IMG/VR virus record: IMGVR_UViG_3300036944_000762
Location: 1-33,338 of that record
DNA from: a virus
Reading direction: 5' to 3' (one strand)
Length of the DNA stretch: 33,338 bases
The notes below the pieces were generated by a model. That model had not been told where the DNA came from. It saw only the letters and a program-made list of their open reading frames with translations, and did no database searches. The translations under genes were made by a program, and so were the position numbers. Shown piece after piece: positions 9,456-17,579 of this stretch. Positions within the stretch are counted from its first letter, which is position 1. Each line of letters starts with the position of its first letter.

Positions 9456-9661
9456 GTATGCGCAAGTCAGCATGGGCCAAGAGTTGGCTGGCCACGTGGA
9501 AAAACACATGGGGCCAAGTCACCGATGGCCAAAGCCCCGCTGGCAAAACCAAGGGCAAGCGCCGTGGCCGCCCCGCGTGGCACTTCGTCCCATTCCACCC
9601 TGTGCCAGCACAGCGCACGCGCAAAAAGCGCGACACCGATCTGCTGTTCTTGGGTGTGTAA
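9452..9661 (+). CDS. Small basic protein of unknown function
   Basis: A 69-residue, strongly basic and Trp-rich protein whose ATG overlaps the spike stop by 4 nt, so it is translationally coupled. It has a Lys/Arg cluster (GKTKGKRRGRP) in the middle and RTRKKRD near the end. No family is recognised. Charge and position just before the protease-capsid gene would fit a nucleic-acid-binding or assembly accessory role, but this is a guess. Confidence 0.6.
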   Translation: MSMRKSAWAKSWLATWKNTWGQVTDGQSPAGKTKGKRRGRPAWHFVPFHPVPAQRTRKKRDTDLLFLGV

Positions 9662-9715
9662 AAAACTGAAATCCTCGCTGAACATTTCCAAGCCATTTTG
9701 CGAAAGTAACCACCT

Positions 9716-11674
9716 ATGACCCAAACACACACCAAACAACTTGTGCCAGACACCTTGCGCGGCCACCTCGCCAAGACGGGTGGCAAGCTCGAGCGTGCGC
9801 TGTTGGTTGACCGTGCCGCCGTCGATGAATCGGCACGCACCGCCACGTTGGCCTTTGCCAGCGAAACGCCATATGAGCGCTGGTGGGGCATTGAAGTATT
9901 GAACATCGCACCACAAAGTATGCGCCAAGGTCGCCTGCGCAGTGGTGCAAACCTGCTGTGTGACCACGATGTGCGTGACGTAGTGGGTGTCGTCGAATCT
10001 GTTGAGATAGGTGCGGACAGGGTTGCCCGTGCCACGGTGCGTTTTGGGAAAAGCGCCCGCGCAGAGGAAGTGTGGCAAGACGTGCTGGGCGGCATCCGCC
10101 GCAACGTGTCGTTCGGCTACATGATTCATGAGGCAGTCTTAGAAAGCACGAAAGATGGTGTGGAAACCTACCGCGTGACTGACTTTGAACCTTACGAGGT
10201 TTCGCTGGTGAGCGTGCCTGCTGACGCAAGCGTTGGCGTGGGCCGCAGCCTTGAAACCCAAAGCACCGAGCAAAAGGGTGTGTGCGTGACGGTAGAAATC
10301 GAGGTCGAAACCGAAGCCGGTGAAGAACCCGAAGACGACCCAGCCGCCGAGCCCGTGGCCGTGCTTCCGTCAACCGACGAAAGCCGCCAACAAATCAACA
10401 AACCAAAACCGAAGGAAACCATCATGACTGAGCCAGTCCAAGTCGTAGAGCAGCGTAACCACGCCGCCGAAATCACCAAAATCGCAGCCACCATCCCTGG
10501 CGGTGCAGACCTCGCCATGAAGTCAATTCAGGCTGGCCACACCACGGAAGAATTCCAAAAGGAAGCCATCCGCCACATGTCCAGCTTGCCAGTGCCAAAT
10601 GCTGACATCGGCATGAACACCAAAGAGACAAAGCAATACAGCGTGCTTCGCGCCCTGAATGCTTTGACAAACCCAACAGACACCGCCGCACAACGCGCCG
10701 CCGCGTTTGAGCGCGAGTGCTCTGACGAATACGCCAAGAAGTCTGGCAAAGCCGCTCAAGGCCTTTTTGTGCCGCCAGAAGTGCAGCGCCGCGATTTGAA
10801 CGTGGGCACGCCCACAGCAGGCGGCAACACAGTGGCCACTAACTTGCTGGCTGGCAGCTTCATTGAGTTGTTGCGCAACGCCATGGTCATCGACAAAATG
10901 GGCGCGATCTATTTGCCTGGCTTGGTTGGCAACATCGCCATTCCTAAGCAAACAGGTTCGGCCACCGCTTATTGGGTGATCGAAGGCGCTGCGCCCACAG
11001 AGTCGCAACAAACCATTGGCCAAGTGAGCATGTCTCCAAAGACCATCGGCGCTTACACCGATTTCACTCGCCGCATGTTCTTGCAGTCAAGCATCGAAGT
11101 TGAGCAGTTCGTCATGAACGACTTGGCCAAGACCGTTGGCTTGGGCATCCAGCAAGACGTTTTCACCGGCCCCAACACCACAGGCCGCTTGAATGGCTTG
11201 CTGAACCAAGTCACACCATCTGTGGTTGGCGGCACTAACGGCTTGGCTCCAACTTGGGACCACATCGTTGACCTCGAAACCAACGTCTCTGTGGCCAACG
11301 CGGACATCGGCACATTGGGCTACCTGACCAACGCCAAAGTGCGCGGCAAGCTCAAGAAGTCGTTTGTCAACGGCACAGGCGGCACTGAGCGCGTGTGGCA
11401 AAACGGCGCTGAGCCGCTCAACGGCTACCGCACAGCAGTGACCAACGCAATGCCTTCAAACTTGACAAAGGGCACTGGCGCCAACTTGTCTGCAATCGCC
11501 TTCGGCAACTTTGCAGACCTCGTGATCGGTTTGTGGTCTGGCCTTGATTTGATGGTTGACCCATACGCTGGTTCTACATCTGGCACAGTGCGCGTGATCG
11601 CATTGCAAGACGTTGACATGGCCCTGCGCAATGTCGAGTCCTTTGCCACGATGGTTGACGCCATCACGGGCTAA
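9716..11674 (+). CDS. Prohead protease-major capsid protein fusion (HK97-type)
   Basis: A single 652-residue frame combines two proteins. Residues 1-175 are an HK97-family prohead protease (U35/S78): LLCDHD with catalytic His84, RNVSFGY with Ser132, and the EVSLVSVPAD core strand. Residues 185-260 are an acidic then helical linker acting like a scaffold (delta) region. Residues 300-652 are the HK97-fold major capsid protein with TGSATAYWVIEGA, QDVFTG and the C-terminal VRVIALQDVDMALRNVESFATM region. An in-frame ATG at 10424 (residue 237) has a GAAGGAA site 7 nt upstream and probably makes a separate 416-residue scaffold-capsid product. Self-cleavage would mature the capsid in the assembling prohead. 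Confidence 0.93.
   Translation: MTQTHTKQLVPDTLRGHLAKTGGKLERALLVDRAAVDESARTATLAFASETPYERWWGIEVLNIAPQSMRQGRLRSGANLLCDHDVRDVVGVVESVEIGADRVARATVRFGKSARAEEVWQDVLGGIRRNVSFGYMIHEAVLESTKDGVETYRVTDFEPYEVSLVSVPADASVGVGRSLETQSTEQKGVCVTVEIEVETEAGEEPEDDPAAEPVAVLPSTDESRQQINKPKPKETIMTEPVQVVEQRNHAAEITKIAATIPGGADLAMKSIQAGHTTEEFQKEAIRHMSSLPVPNADIGMNTKETKQYSVLRALNALTNPTDTAAQRAAAFERECSDEYAKKSGKAAQGLFVPPEVQRRDLNVGTPTAGGNTVATNLLAGSFIELLRNAMVIDKMGAIYLPGLVGNIAIPKQTGSATAYWVIEGAAPTESQQTIGQVSMSPKTIGAYTDFTRRMFLQSSIEVEQFVMNDLAKTVGLGIQQDVFTGPNTTGRLNGLLNQVTPSVVGGTNGLAPTWDHIVDLETNVSVANADIGTLGYLTNAKVRGKLKKSFVNGTGGTERVWQNGAEPLNGYRTAVTNAMPSNLTKGTGANLSAIAFGNFADLVIGLWSGLDLMVDPYAGSTSGTVRVIALQDVDMALRNVESFATMVDAITG
10412..10426 (+). 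promoter_or_regulatory. Internal ribosome site and start within the protease-capsid gene
   Basis: AAGGA followed 7 nt later by an in-frame ATG (10424) whose product begins MTEPVQ and contains the whole capsid domain. The surrounding codons lie in the flexible linker, where an internal start would do no harm. It offers a simple way to make hundreds of capsid subunits per few protease copies, as lambda C/Nu3 does for scaffold. Confidence 0.6.
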
Positions 11675-11702
11675 GCACCAAACACCAACAGACCCAGCTC
11701 CC

Positions 11703-11993
11703 ATGGCGTTTCCCGAAGACCTCACCCCGTTTTTCAACGTGGACGACTTTGCAGTTGCCACCACGTTGGATGGTGCGCCCGTGAAGGCCATCTTCGACAA
11801 CAACTACGAGCTGGGCTCTGTTGGCCCCTTTGGTATGTCTGGCACTCAGCCCATGCTCACCCTGAGCACGGCTGATGTGCCAGCCAACCCCATTGGCAAA
11901 AGCGCAGTGGTGAACGGCAACACCTACAGGGTCGCCGTACACCAGCCCGATGGCACTGGCGTCAGCCAGCTACTGTTGGAGGTGGCAGCATGA
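11703..11993 (+). CDS. Head-tail joining protein, lambda gpFII-like (Phage_attach)
   Basis: This 96-residue protein starts MAFPEDLTPFFNVDDFAVAT, contains a central AIFDNNYELG segment and ends VHQPDGTGVSQLLLEV, matching the short beta-barrel head-tail connector family of lambda FII. It would sit below the portal and form the surface for tail attachment. It lies 28 nt after the capsid gene and overlaps the next gene by ATGA. The longer frame starting upstream runs through the capsid end and is rejected. Confidence 0.82.
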   Translation: MAFPEDLTPFFNVDDFAVATTLDGAPVKAIFDNNYELGSVGPFGMSGTQPMLTLSTADVPANPIGKSAVVNGNTYRVAVHQPDGTGVSQLLLEVAA

Positions 11994-12421
11994 CCACCGC
12001 TTTTGCCAATGTGGTTTCGGCCATGGTCAGCGCCTTGAGCGCTGACACACCCGTATCAACCCAAATTCACCGCGCCCGTATGCGGCCCACAGCCCAAGAG
12101 TGGCCCGATGCCGTGGTGGTGCGCCTGCAAGACTCGCAGCTTGACCGCCTCGCCATCATGGGCGCCCCCGTCAATGCTGACACCACTGTGGTGGTCGAGT
12201 GCTACGCACGCAGCGCCACACTGGCCCCCGATTTGGCGGTGGACGCCATCATGCAATCCACCTACGCACGCTTGGCCGCTGACCCAACGCTGGGCGCATT
12301 GGTAGCCGACTGCCAATTCATTTCTGTCAATTTTGACTATGACGTAGACGGTGACCGCATGGGCTGCGCCCAGCTCACCTACATCGTCAAGCACCGCACA
12401 CAACACCTCACTTTGGAGTAA
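11990..12421 (+). CDS. Tail terminator/completion protein, lambda gpU-like
   Basis: A 143-residue protein between the head-tail joining gene and the tail tube gene, the normal slot of the tail terminator. Its pattern of helix (FANVVSAMVSALSADTPV), strands (DAVVVRLQDSQ, TTVVVECYARS), helix (AVDAIMQSTYARLAAD) and final strand (AQLTYIVKHRT) fits the gpU fold. Such proteins form the hexameric ring that stops tail tube growth and binds the head. A GGAGG site lies in the end of the previous gene and the starts overlap by 4 nt. Assignment rests on fold pattern and synteny. Confidence 0.78.
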   Translation: MTTAFANVVSAMVSALSADTPVSTQIHRARMRPTAQEWPDAVVVRLQDSQLDRLAIMGAPVNADTTVVVECYARSATLAPDLAVDAIMQSTYARLAADPTLGALVADCQFISVNFDYDVDGDRMGCAQLTYIVKHRTQHLTLE

Positions 12422-12424
12422 CTC

Positions 12425-13384
12425 ATGGCCCGCTATACCCGTAACTCTGCCTTACTGGCAAAAATCGAAACCACCGAAGGCACTGATGCAGTGCCCACAG
12501 GCGCGGCCAATGCTGTGCTGATTAGCAATGTCACCATCAATGCGCTCAATGCGCAAAACGTGGACCGCGATGTGATTCGCAACTACTATGGTTCGGGTGA
12601 GCAACTGGTGGGCACGGCCTACGTCACGCTCGACTTCACCGTTGAACTGGCAGGCAGCGGCACGGCTGGCACAGCAGCGCCTTGGGGCGAATTGCTCCGC
12701 GCGTGTGGCTTTGCAGAAACAGGTGCAGCCGCCTACAAGCAATACGCACCCGATACCCCAAGCAACCAAAAATCAGCCACCATCTACTACTACGACGATG
12801 GCGTGTTGCACAAGATGTTGGGCGCTAAGGGCACAGTCAAAATCGCCTTGGGCATTGGTGAGCGTCCCGCTTTGGCGTTCAGCATCACCGGCAAATACGG
12901 CGGCGTCACCTCTGCGGCCAACCCCACCACCACGCTCACCGCATGGAAGCAACCCATTGTCGTGACCGACCCCAACACAGGCGACGTAAAGTTTGGCAGC
13001 AGCTACGCCGCCGGTGTGGTCACAGGTGGCACCAGCTACACCTCGCAGGGCTTGCAGCTCGACTTGGGCAACGGCGTGCAATACACCCCATTGTTGGGTG
13101 GTGAGTACATCGACATCACATCACGCACCGTCACAGGCAGCATCGCGCTCGACCTGACTGCCGCGCAAGAAGTCACCTTCATGGGTAGCGTCTTGGCCAA
13201 CACCACCCAAAGCATGAGCCTTGAGCACGGCACAGCCGCTGGCTCCATCGTGGGTGTGTACATGGCCGCTACGCAGTTGATTAACCCCAGCAAGACAGAC
13301 GCCAACGGTCGCCGCCTGATTGGCTTCGACCTGCGCTCTGTGCCTGTGGCCGGTAACGACGACCTCATCATCTACTGCAAGTAA
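12425..13384 (+). CDS. Major tail tube protein
   Basis: This 319-residue protein begins MARYTRNSALLAKIETTEGTD, typical of siphovirus tail tube proteins, followed by beta-rich sequence with PWGELLRACGF (near 85-95) and a second half including EVTFMGSVLANTTQSMSLEHG. It polymerises as hexameric rings around the tape measure to form the tail tube. Length is above the approximately 250 residues of lambda gpV, allowing an extra surface domain. GGAG precedes the ATG. It is followed directly by the tail chaperone genes. Confidence 0.9.
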   Translation: MARYTRNSALLAKIETTEGTDAVPTGAANAVLISNVTINALNAQNVDRDVIRNYYGSGEQLVGTAYVTLDFTVELAGSGTAGTAAPWGELLRACGFAETGAAAYKQYAPDTPSNQKSATIYYYDDGVLHKMLGAKGTVKIALGIGERPALAFSITGKYGGVTSAANPTTTLTAWKQPIVVTDPNTGDVKFGSSYAAGVVTGGTSYTSQGLQLDLGNGVQYTPLLGGEYIDITSRTVTGSIALDLTAAQEVTFMGSVLANTTQSMSLEHGTAAGSIVGVYMAATQLINPSKTDANGRRLIGFDLRSVPVAGNDDLIIYCK

Positions 13385-13391
13385 TTAACCC

Positions 13392-13721
13392 ATGTTCAAA
13401 CTCAACCCAAATCCGACTTTTGAATGCGCTGTGCCACTGAGCGTGGCCGGTATTCCTGAGCCCGTCGAGCTGCGCGTCACGTTCAAACACAAAAACAAAA
13501 CAGCCATTGATGCCTGGATGAAAAATGCAGGAGCAAAAGACGACACAACCCTTTTATCTGAGGTGTTGGTTGGTTGGTCTGGTGTGCAAGATGACAACGG
13601 TGAGGATGTTCCTTTCAGCACTAGCGCTCTGCGCGACTTGCTAGAGAACTACCCAGCCTCAAATGGTGAGTTTTTCACAACGTATTTGCGCGAATTGAGA
13701 GAAGCAAAACGAAAAAACTGA
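13392..13721 (+). CDS. Tail assembly chaperone, short form (lambda gpG-like)
   Basis: A 109-residue protein whose beta-rich N-terminus (FECAVPLSVAGIPEPVELRVTFKHKN) is followed by helices (ALRDLLENYPASNGEFFTTYLREL). It sits between tail tube and tape measure, the position of the gpG family that coats the tape measure before tube growth. It ends at TGA 13719-13721 directly after the slippery heptamer A AAA AAC (13712-13718), so some ribosomes should shift -1 and make the longer G-T-type fusion. Confidence 0.88.
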   Translation: MFKLNPNPTFECAVPLSVAGIPEPVELRVTFKHKNKTAIDAWMKNAGAKDDTTLLSEVLVGWSGVQDDNGEDVPFSTSALRDLLENYPASNGEFFTTYLRELREAKRKN

Positions 13722-14050
13722 TTGAGGCTGCAAGCAGGCTTGTCAACGGCTTTGAGGACAAAGACGAAAAAGAACAAGCGCTTGCAGCCTTCGGACTCAA
13801 GCTAGAAGGCCCACAAGAGCCCGATGGCTTGGATGTGTGGCCAGAAAACGTGACACCGTTTTTGCTATTTCGCCAAATGGCCACGCAGTGGACCATGGGA
13901 ATGAATGGCCCGATAGGTTTGCGCATGGAGGCGTTGGAGCTTTTCCTGCGCGCTGAGCGTGTGCCAAGGGCGGAGTGGCAAGAAGTGATGCAAGCCGTGC
14001 AAGTGATGGAACAAGAAACATTACGCCAATGGCGTAAACAAGTGGCGTAA
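13392..14050 (+). CDS. Tail assembly chaperone, -1 frameshift product (gpGT-like)
   Basis: The fusion is join(13392..13718, 13718..14050), 219 residues: the complete G-like part continued in the -1 frame as KKLIEAASRLVNGFEDKDEKEQ and ending LRQWRKQVA. The -1 frame is open across the junction and has no good start of its own, which supports frameshifting rather than a separate gene. The added T part would contact tail tube subunits while the G part binds the tape measure. The final TAA lies 13 nt before the tape-measure start. Confidence 0.85.
13712..13718 (+). promoter_or_regulatory. -1 programmed ribosomal frameshift site (A AAA AAC)
   Basis: The zero-frame codons read cgA-AAA-AAC-TGA, a canonical -1 slippery heptamer directly before the stop. 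After slippage reading continues with CTG at 13718. Location between tail tube and tape measure is where siphoviruses conserve this event. Confidence 0.85.
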
Positions 14051-14063
14051 AAAAGGGCGAACA

Positions 14064-16292
14064 GTGGCAGAAGCAAAAATTGTCATATCGGCAAGCGACC
14101 AAACCAAGGCCGCCATAGAGTCTGCCAAAAAGAACCTGGCAGGCTTGGGCCAGTCTGCCTCCACCTTGGCTGGCTACTTCCCGACCATCAGCGCGGCCAT
14201 TGCGGCGGCGTTTTCAGCCCAAGCCCTCAAAGGTGCGGTGGACATGCTCGACCGCTTGGACGACCTGAGCGAAAAATCTGGCATCTCTGTCGAAAGCCTC
14301 AGTGCTCTGCGCTACGCAGGCGAGGCCAGTGGCACATCGTTTGAGCAACTGGCCAATGGCTTAAAGAAATTCAGCGTCAACATCAGCGAAGCCGCCGGCG
14401 GCAGCAAAGAACAAACCGAGCTTTTTGCCAAGCTGGGTGTGAGCGTGAAAGACGCCAACGGCCAAGTGCGCGACACCGACAAGATATTGGCCGATGTGGC
14501 TACCAAATTTGAAGGCTATGCAGACGGAGCCAACAAATCGGCCCTCGCGCAAAAAGTGTTTGGCAAAGCCGGTGAGGACATGATTCCGCTGCTGAACCAA
14601 GGCGCGGATGGCTTGGCACGTATGACCGAAGAAGGTCAGCGCATGGGTGTAATTTTCTCTGGCGAAGCGGCTGCGGCTGCGGCTGAGTTCAACGACAACC
14701 TCAAGAAAATTGGCCTCACCGCCGAAGCCTCAATGACTGTCATTGCAGGGCAGGTCATCCCCACCATCAACCAACTGATGGAAGAATTTTTAAGCACCAA
14801 GGACGGCTCCAACAGCTTGGCTGAGAGCGTTGGCTCTGGCCTGCGCACCGCGCTGGAAACCATCGCGGTTTTGGCGCGCAACGTGACCTATGTGTTCAAG
14901 CAAACCGGCAACGAGATTGGCGGTATTGCTGCACAGCTGGTGGCACTTGGCACTGGCGACTTTGAGGGTTTCAGCCGCATCGGCAAGATGATGAAGGAAG
15001 ACGCCATTGCAGCCCGCAAAGAGCTGGATGAAGGCGACGCCCGCATCATGAACCCGAGCAAGGCCGAAGCCAAGGGTGGCTCTGGCAGTTCATCAAAATC
15101 TAGTGCCCCAAGCATTGGCAGCGCCGCCGCCAACAACAACGGCGACTTCTCTGCCAACTTCCTGAACAACCTCCAAACGCAATACGCGGCGCTTAACGGC
15201 ACGATCACCAAGACCGATGAGGTCAAGCGTCAACTGGCCCTAAGCAGCGAGAAGTTCACGCAGTCGCAAAAGAACGAGGCGTTGTCACTGGCCGAATTGA
15301 TCGACCAAGAAAAACGCCGCGTGACCGTAGAGGAGGCGTGGAAAAGCACGGTCAAGCCCTTTGCAGACAAAGCGCGTGACATGCAGTTTGAGGTGTCGCT
15401 CATTGGCAAGACCGCCGAAGAACAAGCGCGGCTTCGCTTTGAATTTGAGCTGACCAATAAGGTGCGCGAGCAAGAAATCGAGATTCAGCGCAAGGTCAAA
15501 AAAGAAAATCTTGATGCGTTTGAGGCCGCCACCATGATGTATGAGATCGAGCGCCAAGCGCAAGAAACTCGCATCCAGTACGCCAAACAAGCCGCCAACG
15601 AATACGACAAACAATACGACGCCCTGCGCGGCCTGAGCGAAGGCATGAAAGACTATTGGCGCAGCGCCGAACGCATGGGAGAAAACACCCGCAACGCCGT
15701 GCAAAACGCTTTCCGTGGCATGGAAGATGCCATGGTGAACTTTGTCAAAACTGGCAAGCTCGATTTCAAGTCGCTGGCAGACTCCATCGTGTCTGACCTC
15801 ATTCGCATTCAAATTCAGCAAAGCATCACGGGGCCGCTGGCAAAGTCGATGAGTGCAATGTTTACAAGCAGCTCAAGCACTGGTCAGTTTGAAAGCGACA
15901 TCAACACATCTGGTTTTACAAAGTCTGCAAACGGTAACGTCATGACAGATATGGGACCGATGCAGCTCAACAAATACGCCAATGGCGGCATTGCAACCAG
16001 CCCTCAAATTTCAATATTTGGCGAAGGCCGCATGAATGAGGCCTACGTGCCACTGCCCGATGGTCGCACCATCCCCGTCACCATGAAGGGTGGCGGTGGC
16101 TCCAACATCAATGTGCAGATCATCAACAACAACTCGCAGGCCCAAGTGTCTGCACAGACTGACGGGCAGGGCGGTTTGACGGTGTTGGTCGATATGGTGA
16201 AAAACTCCATGGCCGACGATGTGTTTAACGGCGTGGGCTCAATGCCACGCGCCATGGAATCGCGCTACGGTTTGCGCACGGCGGGGGCATAA
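14064..16292 (+). CDS. Tail tape measure protein
   Basis: This 742-residue protein starts at GTG with an AAGGG site. It is largely helical, with coiled-coil stretches around 10-35 and 370-520, a small apolar region near 45-60, a long variable middle and a C-terminal segment (LADSIVSDLIRIQIQQSITGPLAKSM) typical of lambda gpH-family tape measures. It spans the tail lumen and sets tail length; at about 0.15 nm per helical residue it predicts a tail of roughly 110 nm. A Gly-rich stretch with KGGGGSNINVQIINN near the end is common in the family. It follows the frameshifted chaperone genes as expected. Confidence 0.93.
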   Translation: MAEAKIVISASDQTKAAIESAKKNLAGLGQSASTLAGYFPTISAAIAAAFSAQALKGAVDMLDRLDDLSEKSGISVESLSALRYAGEASGTSFEQLANGLKKFSVNISEAAGGSKEQTELFAKLGVSVKDANGQVRDTDKILADVATKFEGYADGANKSALAQKVFGKAGEDMIPLLNQGADGLARMTEEGQRMGVIFSGEAAAAAAEFNDNLKKIGLTAEASMTVIAGQVIPTINQLMEEFLSTKDGSNSLAESVGSGLRTALETIAVLARNVTYVFKQTGNEIGGIAAQLVALGTGDFEGFSRIGKMMKEDAIAARKELDEGDARIMNPSKAEAKGGSGSSSKSSAPSIGSAAANNNGDFSANFLNNLQTQYAALNGTITKTDEVKRQLALSSEKFTQSQKNEALSLAELIDQEKRRVTVEEAWKSTVKPFADKARDMQFEVSLIGKTAEEQARLRFEFELTNKVREQEIEIQRKVKKENLDAFEAATMMYEIERQAQETRIQYAKQAANEYDKQYDALRGLSEGMKDYWRSAERMGENTRNAVQNAFRGMEDAMVNFVKTGKLDFKSLADSIVSDLIRIQIQQSITGPLAKSMSAMFTSSSSTGQFESDINTSGFTKSANGNVMTDMGPMQLNKYANGGIATSPQISIFGEGRMNEAYVPLPDGRTIPVTMKGGGGSNINVQIINNNSQAQVSAQTDGQGGLTVLVDMVKNSMADDVFNGVGSMPRAMESRYGLRTAGA

Positions 16293-16293
16293 C

Positions 16294-16662
16294 ATGGCTA
16301 CTTTTCCAAGCTACGTGGGCATACGGTGGTCCGACACAGCAGAGCAGCCCGCCTCGGTGGTACTGCGCTCAGAGATGGAGCGCGGCGTGCCCAAGCAACG
16401 CCGCATGGCCAGCGACACCATGGTGACCGTGCCCGTTACCCTGTATTTCCGCACCAAGGCCAACGCCACCGATTTTGAAACTTGGGTCTACAGCCAAATT
16501 GGCGGCGGCACAGATTGGTTCACTTGGACCAACCCGCGCACCAGCACCGCTGTGCAGGCCCGCATCGTGGGCGGCAACCTTGGCGCACTCAAGCCTGGCA
16601 GCAATGCGTGGACGTTTGCTGAGCGCAGCTTGCAGCTCGAATACCTGCGGAGCGCCTACTGA
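16294..16662 (+). CDS. Minor tail protein, lambda gpM-like
   Basis: A 122-residue beta-rich protein (FPSYVGIRWSDTAEQ, VTVPVTLYFRTKANATDFETWV, then a Trp-rich TDWFTWTNP) directly after the tape measure, in the gpM slot. gpM-like proteins form part of the tail tip baseplate hub. The ATG at 16294 follows the tape-measure stop by 1 nt and is preferred over an in-frame start inside that gene. Its stop overlaps the next ATG (TGATG). Confidence 0.78.
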   Translation: MATFPSYVGIRWSDTAEQPASVVLRSEMERGVPKQRRMASDTMVTVPVTLYFRTKANATDFETWVYSQIGGGTDWFTWTNPRTSTAVQARIVGGNLGALKPGSNAWTFAERSLQLEYLRSAY

Positions 16663-17135
16663 TGGTCAGCGCCACCACCACCACCGCGCTGCAAAGCATC
16701 AGTGACAACCAAGGCATCCTTGAGTTGCTGCTGATCGACCATGCCATCTTTGCTAACCCACTGCATGTGGTCAACGACACCCGCGATTGGACGATTGGCG
16801 CTGACACCTATGTGGGCCTGCCGTTTCGCCTCAAGCTGCCCACACAGGCCCAAAAAGAAAACCCACGCGCCACCTTGCAGCTCGACAACGTGGGCCGCGC
16901 CCTCACTGGCCTGCTAGAAGGTTTGCCCGTGGGTGCATCGCTCACCGCCACCATCCGTGTGGTGAGCCGTGCCACGCCTTCGGTGGTGGATTTTGAGTTC
17001 ATCGGCCAGCTCACATCGATCAACGTCACACCCACGGTGGTCAGTTGCAGCTTCGGCCTAGACGACGCCATGCGCCAAAGCGCGGTGCGCCTGCGCTTTG
17101 ACCCCGCCACTGCGCCCGCCCTGTTTGCAGGTTAA
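16662..17135 (+). CDS. DUF1833 family minor tail protein (gpL-like position)
   Basis: 157 residues with the DUF1833 pattern: an N-terminal helix (LQSISDNQGILELLLIDH), then WTIGADTYVGLPFRLKLP and NPRATLQLDNVGR, with beta strands to the end. DUF1833 proteins lie between gpM and the NlpC/P60 gene in many siphoviruses and are thought to build the tail-tip hub like lambda gpL. No iron-sulfur cysteine cluster as in gpL is visible. TGATG coupling with the upstream gene. Confidence 0.85.
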   Translation: MVSATTTTALQSISDNQGILELLLIDHAIFANPLHVVNDTRDWTIGADTYVGLPFRLKLPTQAQKENPRATLQLDNVGRALTGLLEGLPVGASLTATIRVVSRATPSVVDFEFIGQLTSINVTPTVVSCSFGLDDAMRQSAVRLRFDPATAPALFAG

Positions 17136-17138
17136 ACG

Positions 17139-17579
17139 ATGACAGCCGCCCAAGCCGCCCGCAACCACGCCGCCGACTTTAAGCAGGCGCAAACCTACGT
17201 GGGCCTGCCCTATGTTGACGGAGAGTTTGACTGTGCCCACCTCTACCTCAAAGTGCAGGCAGAGGTATTTGGCCGCGACCTGCAGCTGCCCGTGCGCCAC
17301 ATGGCACACGCCCAAGGCCGCATGGGGCAGGGCGCACAAATACGCGCTGCGCGTGACGAGCTGGCCACCCAAATCAAAGAGCCCGTGCATGGCTGCGCGG
17401 TGCTGCTGGTGGGCCCCAGCGAAGCGGGCGAGCTGTGGCACATCGGCGTGGTGCTAGACCACAACGGCCAGTGGTGGGTGCTGCACAACAGCCGCCCCAT
17501 GGGTGGTGTGGCTTTGAATAACTTGCGCGACTTCGCATGGCGAGGCCAGCGCATCGAAGGTTTTTACGAATGGAAATAA
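17139..17579 (+). CDS. NlpC/P60-like tail hydrolase (lambda gpK-like)
   Basis: This 146-residue protein has an NlpC/P60 core: YVGLPYVDGEFDCAHLY with nucleophile Cys32, GELWHIGVV with His101, and a polar residue region VLHNSRP supplying the third position. Such tail-tip peptidases cut peptidoglycan peptides during DNA entry or tail assembly. It lacks the N-terminal JAB domain of lambda gpK. It sits between DUF1833 and the J-like gene, with the J start overlapping its last codons. Confidence 0.88.
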   Translation: MTAAQAARNHAADFKQAQTYVGLPYVDGEFDCAHLYLKVQAEVFGRDLQLPVRHMAHAQGRMGQGAQIRAARDELATQIKEPVHGCAVLLVGPSEAGELWHIGVVLDHNGQWWVLHNSRPMGGVALNNLRDFAWRGQRIEGFYEWK

